This document shows positions 31,042 through 42,218 of a stretch of DNA of 64,000 nucleotides, piece after piece; position 1 is the first letter of the stretch; the number at the start of each line of letters is the position of its first letter. The position numbers were made by a program, and so were the translations under genes. The notes beneath the pieces were generated by a model. The model was not told where the DNA came from and made no database searches. It worked only from the letters and a program-made list of their open reading frames with translations. This DNA comes from Pseudolabrys sp. GTDB taxonomy: Bacteria; Pseudomonadota; Alphaproteobacteria; Rhizobiales; Xanthobacteraceae. The stretch spans positions 1 to 64,000 of the forward strand of contig JAUXXH010000051.1 of assembly GCA_030684935.1 (NCBI GenBank). Reading direction: 5' to 3'.

Positions 31042-31572
31042 ATGCCAAAACGATCCCTGTCCCGCATTGTGGTCCGGCGACGTCCGGGGAATCCCCGGCA
31101 GGGCTGGCTGACGGCCGGGCCGCACACAATTCCGGTGGCGCTGGGCCGCGGCGGCGTCAAAGCCAACAAGCGCGAGGGCGACGGCGCCACGCCCCGCGGC
31201 GTTTTCAGGCTGAAGCGCCTGTGGTGGCGCGGCGAGCGGCACCGGCGTCCGGCCACGTCGCTGCCGTCAACCCGAATCAAGTCTGACGATGGCTGGTGCG
31301 AAGACCCGGCCGACCGGCATTACAACCGGCCGGTCAAGGTGCCGCCCGGCAGCACCGCCGACCGGCTGGCGCGGATCGACAATCTGTACGACTTCATCAT
31401 CGAACTCGACCACAACACCCGGCCCCGCATCGCCGGCCGCGGCAGCGCCGTGTTCATTCACGTCGCCCGGCCGCAGTTCGCGCCGACCGCCGGCTGCATC
31501 GCCCTCGACAGCACGGTGTTGCGCCGGTTGCTGACGCGCCTCGGGCCGCGCACGCGAATCGTGGTTGAATAA
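31042..31572 (+). CDS. L,D-transpeptidase (YkuD) family protein
   Basis: A 176-residue protein with the YkuD catalytic signature: FIHVARPQFAPTAGCIALD, giving the His and catalytic Cys (C152) in the usual HX(n)GCIAL spacing. Such enzymes form 3-3 peptidoglycan crosslinks or attach proteins to the wall. No signal peptide or N-terminal membrane helix is visible (the start is basic, MPKRSLSRIVVRRRPG), which fits the YkuD subfamily of unclear export rather than classical Ldt enzymes. It is divergent from the CenR-like regulator gene across 136 bp. Confidence 0.85.
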   Translation: MPKRSLSRIVVRRRPGNPRQGWLTAGPHTIPVALGRGGVKANKREGDGATPRGVFRLKRLWWRGERHRRPATSLPSTRIKSDDGWCEDPADRHYNRPVKVPPGSTADRLARIDNLYDFIIELDHNTRPRIAGRGSAVFIHVARPQFAPTAGCIALDSTVLRRLLTRLGPRTRIVVE

Positions 31573-31740
31573 TCGTTACCGGGCTCATTTCCGCTCTGAC
31601 CCGTCTACCGTTGCTTAAGCATGAAAATGCGCCGTCGGGTTCCCTACCGGCGCGTTAACAGAACCACGAATGCAGCATGGTATTTCTGACGATGCGCCGA
31701 AACTGGGCAAGAAACGAAACACGGGCGCGCCGGGATCTCC

Positions 31741-33672
31741 ATGGACACCACACCGCCCCGCGACCTCTATTCCCGTGAGCCGCTGACGCGCGCGCCGATG
31801 CCGGCTTCATCGATCGGTCGCGTTGTCGCGGTCAACGGTTCGCAATCGACGGTCGAGCTGACTGGACGCCCTTTGAACGGTGAAAACCCCACGGTCGGCA
31901 AATTCATGGGCCTGGCCACCGGCAAGGCGCTGATCGTCGGCATGGTCACCGAGATCGGCGAACAGGCCTTGGGCGGCACCCCCGGCGCCCAGACGTTCCG
32001 CAAGATCGCGCGGCTCGACCTGATCGGCGAAATCCGTGCCGACGAACGCGGCGCGCCGAAATTCCAGCGCGGCGTCACCGAGTATCCAAACATCGGCGAC
32101 GGCGCCATGATGCTGACCGACGTCGAATTGCGCCAGGTCTATGGCGCCGCCGATGCCGATCGCGCCCATATCGGCAACCTGCAGCAGAATCCCAACATTC
32201 ACGTCCACATCGATATCGATCATCTGGTGAGCCGGCATTTCGCCATCCTCGGCGCCACCGGCGTCGGCAAGTCGAGCGGCGTCGCCATCATCCTGCAGAA
32301 GATTCTCGACACCCGGCCGAACCTGCGCATTTTTCTGGTCGACCCGCATAACGAATACGGCCGCTGCTTCGGCGACAAGGCCAATGTGCTCAATCCGCGC
32401 AACCTGCGCCTGCCGTTCTGGCTGTTCAACTTCGAGGAGACCGTCGACGCCTTCTTCGGCGGACGCCCCGGCATCGAGGAAGAGGTCGAAATCCTCTCCG
32501 AGGTTATCCCGCTGGCGAAGGCGGCCTATCTGCAGTATCGCGCCGGCGCGGAAAGGTCTTTCACCAAGAAGCGCGATCAGCGCGACGCCGGCTTCACCGC
32601 CGATACGCCGGTGCCCTACCGCATCGAGGACCTGATCAACCTGCTCGACGAGCGCATGGGCAAGCTGGAGAACCGCTCGCGCGCGACGATCTATCACAAG
32701 CTGATCGGCCGCATTCAGACCTTCCGCAATCATCCGCGCTATGCCTTCATGTTCGAGAACGCGAACATCGGCGGCGACACCATGGCGGAAATCCTCGGCA
32801 GCCTGTTCCGGCTGCCGCCGGACGGCAAGCCGATGACCATCATGCAGCTCGCCGGCTTCCCGGCCGAGGTGGTGGACTCGGTGGTGTCGGTGCTGTGCCG
32901 CATGGCCTTCGACTTCGGCCTGTGGAGCGACGGCGTCGCGCCGCTGCTGTTCGTCTGCGAGGAGGCGCATCGCTACGCCCCCGCCGACAAGACCATCGGC
33001 TTCGGCCCGACCAAGCGCGCGCTGTCGCGGATCGCCAAGGAAGGCCGCAAGTACGGCGTGTTTCTCGGCCTGGTGACGCAGCGCCCGGCTGAAATCGACG
33101 CCACCATAATCTCTCAATGCTCGACGCTGTTCGTGATGCGGCTGTCGAACGACCGCGATCAGGCGCTGATCCGCTCGGCGGTGTCTGACGCCGCCGCCAA
33201 TCTGCTGTCTTTCATTCCCTCGCTCGGCACCCGCGAGGTGTTCACCTTCGGCTCCGGCGTGGCGCTGCCGACGCGCATGCGCTTCCAGGAGCTGGCGGCC
33301 GACAAGCGGCCGAACAGCGAGGCCTCCGGAAATACGCGATCGGATGCCGGCACCAACATGAACCGCGATCTGCTGACGTCGGTGATCGAACGCTGGCGCA
33401 GCGCCAGCATGAGTCACAAGATGAGCGACGACGACGATTACGGGGCTGCCTTCGAGGCGCCGCCGTTGCAGCCGGCCGCGCCGAACTACCCGCCGGTTTA
33501 CGCGCCACCGGGCCAGGCTGCTTACGCCTCGCAGGCGCCGGCCTATGCGCCGCAGCCGCCGGCACCGCCGCCGCGGCCCGAAGGCCTTCGCTCCAGCCTG
33601 TTGAAAAAGCCGCTCGACGCGTCGCTGGGCAATCCGCCGGCCACGCCGGGATTTCCGCCAAGGCATCGGTAG
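31741..33672 (+). CDS. HerA-like ATP-binding protein (DUF87 family)
   Basis: A 643-residue hexameric-type ATPase related to the HerA DNA translocases. An N-terminal beta-rich HAS-barrel region (residues about 15-150) precedes the motor, with Walker A GATGVGKSS near 171-179 and Walker B LLFVCEEAHRYAP near 401; the sensor-like VTQRPAEIDATI follows. The last 90 residues are Pro/Ala/Tyr-rich and low in complexity. In archaea HerA works with the NurA nuclease in end resection; no NurA is adjacent here, and the bacterial role is undefined. The gene is solitary, with 168 bp of gene-free DNA upstream. Confidence 0.85.
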   Translation: MDTTPPRDLYSREPLTRAPMPASSIGRVVAVNGSQSTVELTGRPLNGENPTVGKFMGLATGKALIVGMVTEIGEQALGGTPGAQTFRKIARLDLIGEIRADERGAPKFQRGVTEYPNIGDGAMMLTDVELRQVYGAADADRAHIGNLQQNPNIHVHIDIDHLVSRHFAILGATGVGKSSGVAIILQKILDTRPNLRIFLVDPHNEYGRCFGDKANVLNPRNLRLPFWLFNFEETVDAFFGGRPGIEEEVEILSEVIPLAKAAYLQYRAGAERSFTKKRDQRDAGFTADTPVPYRIEDLINLLDERMGKLENRSRATIYHKLIGRIQTFRNHPRYAFMFENANIGGDTMAEILGSLFRLPPDGKPMTIMQLAGFPAEVVDSVVSVLCRMAFDFGLWSDGVAPLLFVCEEAHRYAPADKTIGFGPTKRALSRIAKEGRKYGVFLGLVTQRPAEIDATIISQCSTLFVMRLSNDRDQALIRSAVSDAAANLLSFIPSLGTREVFTFGSGVALPTRMRFQELAADKRPNSEASGNTRSDAGTNMNRDLLTSVIERWRSASMSHKMSDDDDYGAAFEAPPLQPAAPNYPPVYAPPGQAAYASQAPAYAPQPPAPPPRPEGLRSSLLKKPLDASLGNPPATPGFPPRHR

Positions 33673-33693
33673 GGCTTCGGACTTTCCCGTACC

Positions 33694-34317
33694 CTACTTC
33701 CGCCCCACCACATCGATCAGCGCCGACATGCCGGCATGACCGGCGCCTTCCTCGATCTCGCTGTCGTGTTCGACAATCTCGAGCGTGGAAAAATCGGCGA
33801 AGGCCGATTGCAGCATCTCGCGGGTATACAGGTGGTCGGCGTTGGGCGGACCGCCGGTCTTGTATTCAAGCTGCTTCGGCCGGTAGCCCTGCATCAGCAA
33901 CAGCCCGCCCGGCTTCAGCGTGCGCTTGATGCCGGCGAAAATAGCGGCGCGCTCGGGCGGTGTGGCGAACTGGATGAAGATAGCCGCCACAACGTCGTAG
34001 GCTTCTGGCTCCCAGGACCACGTTGTCATGTCGGCCTGCTCGGTGCGCAAGGTGACGCCGCGCTCGGCCGCGAGTTTCTGCGCCTTGGCCTGGGCCAGCG
34101 GCGAATAATCCACCGACAGGACATCGAGCCCCTGCTCGGCGAGAAACACCCCGTTGCGGCCTTCGCCATCGGCGATCGCGAGCGCGCGCCCTTCCCGGCG
34201 CAACAGCGACGCCTTGCTTTTGAGAAACGCGTTCGGCGCGGTGCCGAACAGATAGCCCGGCTGGGCGAAGCGCTGCTGCCAGCGCTCGAACTCGGTGGTC
34301 GGTGCGGATGATGTCAT
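33694..34317 (-). CDS. Class I SAM-dependent methyltransferase (TehB-like)
   Basis: A 207-residue methyltransferase with a Rossmann fold. Motif I is ALAIADGEGRNGVFLAEQG, the acidic end of strand 2 is LSVDYSPLAQAKAQ, and TLKPGGLLLMQGY is the post-motif strand. The N-terminal FERWQQRFAQPGYLFGTAPN resembles the thiopurine/tellurite-resistance (TehB-like) group. The substrate is unknown. It converges on the HerA-like gene and is divergent from the receptor-like gene across 226 bp of lower-GC DNA. Confidence 0.87.
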   Translation of the reverse strand: MTSSAPTTEFERWQQRFAQPGYLFGTAPNAFLKSKASLLRREGRALAIADGEGRNGVFLAEQGLDVLSVDYSPLAQAKAQKLAAERGVTLRTEQADMTTWSWEPEAYDVVAAIFIQFATPPERAAIFAGIKRTLKPGGLLLMQGYRPKQLEYKTGGPPNADHLYTREMLQSAFADFSTLEIVEHDSEIEEGAGHAGMSALIDVVGRK

Positions 34318-34543
34318 CTTTCTCCAATATCATATCCTGCCGCGGTCATGCGACAGGTTGGGTTCAAGGTCGCGCCCGACCATTTCGATCGCAGCGCCGT
34401 CGTTGCTTCAACGACTTGAAACATCTCGCCTATTCTTTGTGCGCGTTGCCAACTATTGATGCGGCCGTTTGTGCGGTTGCGAAAGGAATTGGAAACCCTA
34501 ACCGGGCAATTTTGATTTTCAGTAATTCCCCGACGAGCCAGCA

Positions 34544-36865
34544 ATGCCCCCGATGCGACTTCGAATCCCGCGACCCGCGCTGTGGATTGCGGTGCCAACC
34601 TTTAGTGTCGGTTTGGCGACGGCCGTCGCGTTACATTTCGGATTTCTGATTGCTATCGTCGTCGCGCTGCTGGGCGCGCTCGCCGTCGGCAGCTTTGCCG
34701 AGTACCGGCTGGCGCGGATCATCGCCTCGATCGGCAAGATCGCGCGCGGCGACCGCTACACCATGCTGCCCAGCGTGGTCGGCGACGGCGCCATTCAGCT
34801 GTTCGCCTCGACCGCCGAGACCGTTCGCAGCGCATTGATCGAGGCCGACACACTGTCGGTCGACCAGCAGCGGCGCGAGACCGAGGCCCGGTTGCATCAT
34901 GCCGGGCGGCTGTTCTTCACCGGCAATTTCCGCCAGGCGGTGCAGGAAGTCGTCAACACCTTCACCAGCGCCGGCGAGCGCATTCGCGGCACCGCCGCCG
35001 ACCTCGCCGAGAGCAACCGTCTGATGGCGCGCCAGGTGACGCAGGCGTCTGACGCCGCAACGCGCGCCGCCGAGGATGTCGCCGGCGTCGCCAATGCCGC
35101 TCGCGACGTGCAGATGCTGGTGATGAGTTCGGCGCGCCAGGTGACGGACGCGCGCACCGCCACCGAACGCACAACCGCCGAGTTGCTCCGCGCCGACGCC
35201 ACCATGCACGCGCTGGCGCAGGCGGCGACCCGGATCGAGGAAGTCATCAAGCTGATCCAGGCGATCGCCGGGCAGACCTCGCTGCTGGCGCTGAACGCCA
35301 CCATCGAGGCAGCGCGCGCCGGCGAGGCCGGGCGCGGCTTTGCCGTGGTGGCCGCCGAGGTGAAGGACCTGTCGCGCCGTACCGCGCAGGCGACCGAGGA
35401 CGTCAGCGCCCAGATTCACGGCATCCAGCAGGCAGTGCGCGACACCGCCGCCGCCATTGCGGCGGTCGACCAGAGCGTTTCCGCCATGGGCGGCGTCAAC
35501 GAAAACATCAACCGCATCATCGAGCAGCAGATCTCACAGCTCGATGTCATCGGCACCGAGGCGATGAAGGTCGCCGGCACCGTCAGCGAAGCGCTGCCCG
35601 GCATCAAGGCGGTGGTGGCGGACGTGGCGATCGCCGGCGACGCCGTACTGGCCACTGCCGACGATTTGATCGGCCGCGCCCAGTCGCTGGTCAGTCAGGT
35701 CAGCCGCTACTTTTCGGATCTGGACCACGGCTCGATCAAGGTCGGCATCCTGCATTCGCTGTCCGGCACGCTGACCGCCAGCGAACGGCCGCTGCAGCAG
35801 ATGCTGGTGATGATGATCGAGACGCTGAACCGCAATGGCGGCCTGCTCGGCCGCCCAGTCGAAGCCGTGATCATGGACCCGCGCTCCGACCCCGCCGCCT
35901 ATGGCGAGCAGGCCCGCGCGCTGCTGGCCGACCACGCCGTCGCGGCGATCTTCGGCTGCTGGACATCGGCGTCGCGCCAGCAGGTGCTGCCGGTGCTGGC
36001 CCGCTATGACGGGCTGCTGTTCTACCCCAGCCAATACGAGGGCGAAGAGCAGTCGCCGCACGTTATCTATACGGGCGCCACGCCGCAGCAGCAGGCGATC
36101 CCGGCGGTCGACCATCTGCTCAAGCTCGGCCGCCGCCGCTTCGTGCTGGTCGGCACCGACTACGTCTATCCGCGCACCACCAACGCCATCATCCGCAATT
36201 ATCTCGCCAGCCGCGGCGTCGGCGCCGACTCGGTCGACGAGATGTACACGCCGTTCGGCGAAAAGAGCTGGCACGACCGCGTGCACGCCATCCGCCGCTT
36301 CGCCGGCCGCAACGGCGCCATCATCGCGACGCTGTCCGGCGACGCCAACGTGCACTTCTTCCGCGAGCGCGCGCGGCAGGGGCTCGACGCCGACATCCTG
36401 CCGGTGATGAGCCTGTCGCTGGGCGAGGCCGAAATGCCGGCCTTGGCCGAGCGCAACCTGATCGGCCACATGGTGGCCTGGACCTATCTGCACACGCTCG
36501 ACACACCGGAGAATCAGGCCTTCATCGCGGCGTGGCGGCAGTTCTGCGGCGATCCCACCGCCACCACCAATGACGCCATGGAAGCGAGCTGGATCGGCTT
36601 CCATCTCTGGGCGCAGGCGGTCAGCGCCGCCGGCAGCACCGATGTTACCGCAGTGCGCGCGGCGCTGGCCGGCCGCAGGCTGCGCGCGCCGAGCGGCTTT
36701 GATGTCGTGCTCGACGCCGAGACCCAGCATCTGCACAAGCCCGCCATCATCGGCCGCATGGACGAGAAGAACACAATCTGGCCGGTGTGGATCAGCGACC
36801 ACCCGATCGCGCCGGAGCCGTGGAGCCGGTGGCTGCCGAAGGACGGGCTGAAATTGGCGGGGTGA
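34544..36865 (+). CDS. Chemoreceptor-like signalling domain fused to an amide/urea-type periplasmic-binding domain
   Basis: A 773-residue fusion. Residues about 12-55 form a hydrophobic hairpin of two helices. Residues about 70-395 are a methyl-accepting chemotaxis-type coiled coil; its hairpin tip carries IAGQTSLLALNATIEAARAG and EAGRGFAVVAAEVKDLSRRT (231-276), the CheA/CheW-contact signature. From about residue 396 (SIKVGILHSLSGTLTASERP) to 760 is a type I periplasmic-binding fold like AmiC/UrtA/FmdD (amide or urea binding). No second membrane helix or signal peptide separates the last two parts, so the binding domain should lie on the same, probably cytoplasmic, side as the signalling tip. 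A HAMP domain is not obvious. The gene is solitary; no che or urt genes are near. Confidence 0.88.
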   Translation: MPPMRLRIPRPALWIAVPTFSVGLATAVALHFGFLIAIVVALLGALAVGSFAEYRLARIIASIGKIARGDRYTMLPSVVGDGAIQLFASTAETVRSALIEADTLSVDQQRRETEARLHHAGRLFFTGNFRQAVQEVVNTFTSAGERIRGTAADLAESNRLMARQVTQASDAATRAAEDVAGVANAARDVQMLVMSSARQVTDARTATERTTAELLRADATMHALAQAATRIEEVIKLIQAIAGQTSLLALNATIEAARAGEAGRGFAVVAAEVKDLSRRTAQATEDVSAQIHGIQQAVRDTAAAIAAVDQSVSAMGGVNENINRIIEQQISQLDVIGTEAMKVAGTVSEALPGIKAVVADVAIAGDAVLATADDLIGRAQSLVSQVSRYFSDLDHGSIKVGILHSLSGTLTASERPLQQMLVMMIETLNRNGGLLGRPVEAVIMDPRSDPAAYGEQARALLADHAVAAIFGCWTSASRQQVLPVLARYDGLLFYPSQYEGEEQSPHVIYTGATPQQQAIPAVDHLLKLGRRRFVLVGTDYVYPRTTNAIIRNYLASRGVGADSVDEMYTPFGEKSWHDRVHAIRRFAGRNGAIIATLSGDANVHFFRERARQGLDADILPVMSLSLGEAEMPALAERNLIGHMVAWTYLHTLDTPENQAFIAAWRQFCGDPTATTNDAMEASWIGFHLWAQAVSAAGSTDVTAVRAALAGRRLRAPSGFDVVLDAETQHLHKPAIIGRMDEKNTIWPVWISDHPIAPEPWSRWLPKDGLKLAG

Positions 36866-36869
36866 CCTG

Positions 36870-36895
36870 CTTATCCCTCCCTGCAAGGGGAGGGA

Positions 36896-36900
<5 letters not shown>
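36870..36900. repeat. Palindromic repeat, family A (half copy) between convergent genes
   Basis: CTTATCCCTCCCTGCAAGGG continuing GAGGGATTAAG, a hairpin with arms TCCCTCCC-type and loop TGCAA. It matches the ends of the element at 2777-2905 and overlaps the last bases of the DUF255 gene. It probably serves as a bidirectional terminator. Confidence 0.7.
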
Positions 36901-38932
<2,032 letters not shown>

Positions 38933-38938
38933 TTTCGG

Positions 38939-39054
38939 CCTGTCATGCCCGGGCTTGACCCGGGCATCCATGATGCTTCTCGAATGGCGGCAGCCTTATG
39001 TGAGGCCAGCCTCGTGGATGGTCATCATGGATTGCCGGGTCAAGCCCGGCAATG
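38939..39054. repeat. Palindromic repeat, family C (paired cores)
   Basis: Two palindromic cores in opposite orientation, TCATGCCCGGGCTTGACCCG and GGATTGCCGGGTCAAGCCCG, about 85 bp apart with a variable middle, between the DUF255 and sorbosone-dehydrogenase-like genes. Confidence 0.8.
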
Positions 39055-39065
39055 ACAACCGCCCG

Positions 39066-40415
39066 CTACTTCGCGCTCGTCTGTGTCGCACCGGTCACGC
39101 GCCAGATCACGTTGCCGACGTCATCCGCCACCAGTAGCGCACCATCCCGGCCAACGGTGACGCCGACGGGACGGCCGAGCGCCTTGTCATCAGCGCTGAC
39201 GAATCCGGTCAGCACATCGATCGGCTGGCCATTCGGCTTGCCGTCGGCGAAGGGAATGAACACCACGTTGTAGCCGTTGCGGGGTTTTCGATTCCACGAG
39301 CCGTGGTTGCCGACGAAGGCGCCGTTGACGAACGGTGCCGACAGCTTGGCGGTGTTGCCGAGCACGTCGGTCGCAAACGTCAGGCCGAGCGGCGCGACAT
39401 GATTGCCGAGTGCATAATCTGGCTTGATCGCCTTGGCGACCAGCTCTGGCCGCTGCGGCTGGATGCGGGTATCGACGATCTGGCCCCAATAGCTATACGG
39501 CCAGCCGTAGAAGCCACCGTCCTGCACCGAGGTCAGATAGTCCGGCACCAGATCGCTCCCGAGTTCGTCGCGCTCGTTGACCACTGTCCACAACGCACCG
39601 GTCTGCGGCTCCCAGCCCATGCCGTTGGGATTGCGCAGGCCGGAGGCGAATACGCGCGTTTCGCGGCTGGCAATATCGATCTCGAGGATCGCGGCGCGGC
39701 GCTCTTCGTTCGCCATGCCGTTTTCGCCGACATTGCTGTTGGAGCCGACAGTGGCAAAGAGCTTTGTGCCATCGCGGTTGGCGATGATGTTCTTGGTCCA
39801 GTGGTGGTTGATCGGGCCGCCCGGCAGATCGGCAATTTTCTCGCCCGGCTCTGTAATCTCCGTCGTGCCTTCCTGATAGCGGAAGCGCACCACGGCATCC
39901 GCATTGGCCACGAACAGTGAGCTCCCGATCAGCGTCATGCCGAATGGCGAATGCAGCCCCTTGAGGAATACGGCCTTGGTTTCGGCAACGCCGTCGCGGT
40001 CCGTGTCGCGGAGCAGTGAAATGCGGTCGGCGCTCGGCACGCCGGCGCCGGCCCGGCCCATCACCAACTGCATGGCCCAGCGCTTCAAGCTCCAGCCCTC
40101 GTCCTCCCGCTTCGGCTTGTTGCTCTCAGCCACCAGTACGTCGCCGTTCGGCAGCACGTAGATCCAGCGCGGGTGATCGAGCCCGGTGGCAAAAGCGTTC
40201 ACCGCCAGCCCGGCGGCGGCGACCGGCTTGGCGCCTTCCGGCCAGCCCGTCGCCTTGGCGATGTTGACCGTTGGGAACCAAGATTTGGTCGGCTCGGGCA
40301 AGGTCGGATTGGGACCGGTGGTGGCCTGCTCCGGCAGCTTGGAAACGTCGCCGCAGGCGGCAAGCCCCAGCGCCATGGCGCCGGCAAGAGCAAGTTTGAT
40401 TCCGGCACGCATCAT
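39066..40415 (-). CDS. Sorbosone dehydrogenase-like (PQQ-type beta-propeller) lipoprotein
   Basis: A 449-residue exported protein. The signal sequence ends in the lipobox ALGLAAC, so it is probably an outer-membrane or periplasm-anchored lipoprotein. The body is a six-bladed beta-propeller of the GDSL/sorbosone dehydrogenase family: [49 protein letters not shown] and a final [19 protein letters not shown]. Relatives oxidise sugars with PQQ, but many lack demonstrated activity. ATG 40415 has GAGG just upstream; ATG 40430 is an alternative. It is solitary. Confidence 0.87.
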   Translation of the reverse strand: MMRAGIKLALAGAMALGLAACGDVSKLPEQATTGPNPTLPEPTKSWFPTVNIAKATGWPEGAKPVAAAGLAVNAFATGLDHPRWIYVLPNGDVLVAESNKPKREDEGWSLKRWAMQLVMGRAGAGVPSADRISLLRDTDRDGVAETKAVFLKGLHSPFGMTLIGSSLFVANADAVVRFRYQEGTTEITEPGEKIADLPGGPINHHWTKNIIANRDGTKLFATVGSNSNVGENGMANEERRAAILEIDIASRETRVFASGLRNPNGMGWEPQTGALWTVVNERDELGSDLVPDYLTSVQDGGFYGWPYSYWGQIVDTRIQPQRPELVAKAIKPDYALGNHVAPLGLTFATDVLGNTAKLSAPFVNGAFVGNHGSWNRKPRNGYNVVFIPFADGKPNGQPIDVLTGFVSADDKALGRPVGVTVGRDGALLVADDVGNVIWRVTGATQTSAK

Positions 40416-40487
40416 CACGCCTCGCCGCATCGATTGGTTGCGGTGCGGTAACGGCGCGGGAGCGGGATATGTTCCGGGAGGAAGCTG

Positions 40488-41417
40488 TCAGATGTACTTG
40501 CGCAGAGCCGGCATGGCCTGCTCGACGCAGGTATAGCCTTCCGCCATGGCCTCGCCTGCACGATGAAATTCCATCAAGCCGATATGACGCAGTCGTGGGA
40601 CCAGCATGGCATGCGGCGGCTCACCGGCCAGCCGTGACCGTGTGATCTGGTCCTGCATGATATTGATCGAATTGGCGAGAACATCGAAATAGCCCGGGCC
40701 AGTCGGCGCCGACTCCATAAGTCTGGATGCGATCACCGCCGCTTGATTTCTCATTCCGGCAGGGACCTGCTCGACCAGACGTCGCAGAAATTCCGGTGGC
40801 ATCGGAGCCGTGGCGTTTACAATGGGTTCGGCTGGCGCTGCCTTGAACCGCCGTTCCATGATATCGCCGTTGAGATCGACCGCGATAACGATGTCGGCAC
40901 CGAGGGCGCGGCAGACCGATACCGGCACCGGATTGACCAGGCCACCATCGACCAGCCAGCGGTCGCCGTGGCGGACTGGGCTGAGTAATCCTGGCAGCGC
41001 GATCGATGCGCGAACCGCTTGGTTGATCGGCCCTTCGCGCAGCCAGATTTCCCGGCCGGTCTCAAGATCGGTGGCGATGGCCGCGAAAGGCTTGGCGCAT
41101 TCTTCTATGGGCTGATCGATATTCAGCTTACTCAGGAGGCTGACTATCTCGTTGCCGTTGATGAGACCGCCGCCGGAAAGGCCGACATCGAGGAGGCTTA
41201 CGATCTCGCGCCAGGTGAGCGCCTCGGCAAAGGTCTTGAGGGCCGGCAGTTGATTGGTGACATAGGCCGCGCCGACGACGGCACCGAATGACGAGCCGCA
41301 GACGATGTCAGGCTCGATGCCAGCTTTCTGGAGCGCTTCGAGAATACCGATGTGCGACCAGCCGCGGGCCGACCCGCTTCCAAGCGCAATTCCAATTCGC
41401 GGGCGATGGGCCATCAC
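40488..41417 (-). CDS. Patatin-like phospholipase (RssA-like)
   Basis: A 309-residue serine acyl hydrolase with a Ser-Asp dyad. The oxyanion loop is GSGSARGWSHIG (13-24), the nucleophile is Ser43 in GSSFG, and the partner Asp is in DGGLVNPVPV near residue 155. Length and layout match the bacterial RssA/patatin group, which cleaves acyl groups from phospholipids or lipids; the true substrate is unknown. It has no signal peptide. It stands between the sorbosone-type gene and the MazEF pair with no obvious operon. Confidence 0.9.
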   Translation of the reverse strand: MMAHRPRIGIALGSGSARGWSHIGILEALQKAGIEPDIVCGSSFGAVVGAAYVTNQLPALKTFAEALTWREIVSLLDVGLSGGGLINGNEIVSLLSKLNIDQPIEECAKPFAAIATDLETGREIWLREGPINQAVRASIALPGLLSPVRHGDRWLVDGGLVNPVPVSVCRALGADIVIAVDLNGDIMERRFKAAPAEPIVNATAPMPPEFLRRLVEQVPAGMRNQAAVIASRLMESAPTGPGYFDVLANSINIMQDQITRSRLAGEPPHAMLVPRLRHIGLMEFHRAGEAMAEGYTCVEQAMPALRKYI

Positions 41418-41580
41418 GTCATTCTATGCTGGAAACGTTGATGAATGGAATTGGACCGTAGCGCTTTTTCTGCGTCGGACCTAGGTGATGCGGCAACGGG
41501 GGTCGGGATTGTGCGCTTGACGTGCGGCCGGGATCTCACTTCTTGCGTGCGGGATTTTGTGTTCGGCGTATGCAGCAAAA

Positions 41581-41910
41581 TTATCCAACCAACCCCAAGA
41601 ACATCGCCAAGGCTTGGTTCAACCGAGCAATATCAGCGGCATCCAGTTCGCCGATACGGTAACCAAGCCTGGCCTTCGGGGTCGTCAGAATTTTATCGAC
41701 CATGATGCGGGAGGGATGTTCAAGGCCGTTCAGTGGGCTGGGATTGATCGCAATTCTAAACAGAGGGAGGTCGGTCTGATCGCGGGTGAATCCGCAAAAG
41801 GTAACCGAGTCGAGCGACTCAAAGTATCGATGCTGAATAATGACGACCGGGCGCGGCTTGCCGCCATATGCGGTGCTGCTGGCACTCGACCAGATTTCGC
41901 CGCGCGTCAA
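41581..41910 (-). CDS. MazF/PemK-type toxin (endoribonuclease)
   Basis: A 109-residue toxin of the MazF/PemK/CcdB fold, expected to cleave mRNA at short sequences. The start MTRGEIWSSASSTAYGGKPRPVVIIQ holds the conserved GEIW and the K-P-R-P-V-V-I strand with its catalytic Arg; SRIMVDKILTTPK is the second conserved segment. It overlaps the antitoxin gene by 4 bp (ATGA), the normal antitoxin-first order. It appears intact. Specificity cannot be predicted. Confidence 0.88.
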   Translation of the reverse strand: MTRGEIWSSASSTAYGGKPRPVVIIQHRYFESLDSVTFCGFTRDQTDLPLFRIAINPSPLNGLEHPSRIMVDKILTTPKARLGYRIGELDAADIARLNQALAMFLGLVG

Positions 41911-42146
41911 TCGACGCTTCCCTCAATCATCGAACCGGCCCACGCCTCATCTTCGGCAGCGAATGCAGTTCGATTGGCGAGAAGGCTCTGCCGGCGCGCT
42001 TCCGCTGACAGCTTTGGTGAGCGCATATCGGGTACCCACAGGGTGACGGGGCGCATGCCTTGGGCGCGCAGGCGCGCGCGATGGGTGCGCACCTTGTCGC
42101 GCGATGTCTGAGGCTTCGCCTTCGGTGGCATTTGCTCTGATCCCAT
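41907..42146 (-). CDS. MazE-family (DUF3018) antitoxin
   Basis: A 79-residue antitoxin. RDKVRTHRARLRAQGMRPVTLWVPD is the DUF3018 / 'antitoxin MazE family' DNA-binding and dimerisation region, followed by a disordered toxin-binding tail (RQSLLANRTAFAAEDEAWAG). I chose ATG 42146 because GAGGG lies 5 bp upstream; a GTG at 42152 would overlap that site. The gene overlaps mazF by 4 bp. A palindrome 11 bp upstream is a good autoregulatory operator candidate. The promoter region is shared with divergent mnmE. Confidence 0.85.
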   Translation of the reverse strand: MGSEQMPPKAKPQTSRDKVRTHRARLRAQGMRPVTLWVPDMRSPKLSAEARRQSLLANRTAFAAEDEAWAGSMIEGSVD

Positions 42147-42156
42147 GGGCACCCTC

Positions 42157-42170
42157 GGTTACCTGTAACC
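42157..42170. promoter_or_regulatory. Candidate MazE operator palindrome
   Basis: GGTTAC-CT-GTAACC, a perfect 6+6 inverted repeat just upstream of the antitoxin ribosome site and 49 bp before the mnmE start. Toxin-antitoxin operons are usually autorepressed at such palindromes. The position is also compatible with an effect on mnmE. Confidence 0.5.
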
Positions 42171-42218
42171 TAGGTCGTTTTCGCTTTACCCACAAGCGCG
42201 GATTGGCTTCAACAGGCC

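Noticed and set aside
31621-31689. A 22-codon basic reading frame between the L,D-transpeptidase and HerA-like genes
   Set aside because: No ribosome binding site and no conserved pattern; chance frame.
31807-33666. A 619-residue minus-strand frame over the HerA-like gene
   Set aside because: The plus-strand product has Walker motifs; the minus product is Arg/His/Val-rich noise.
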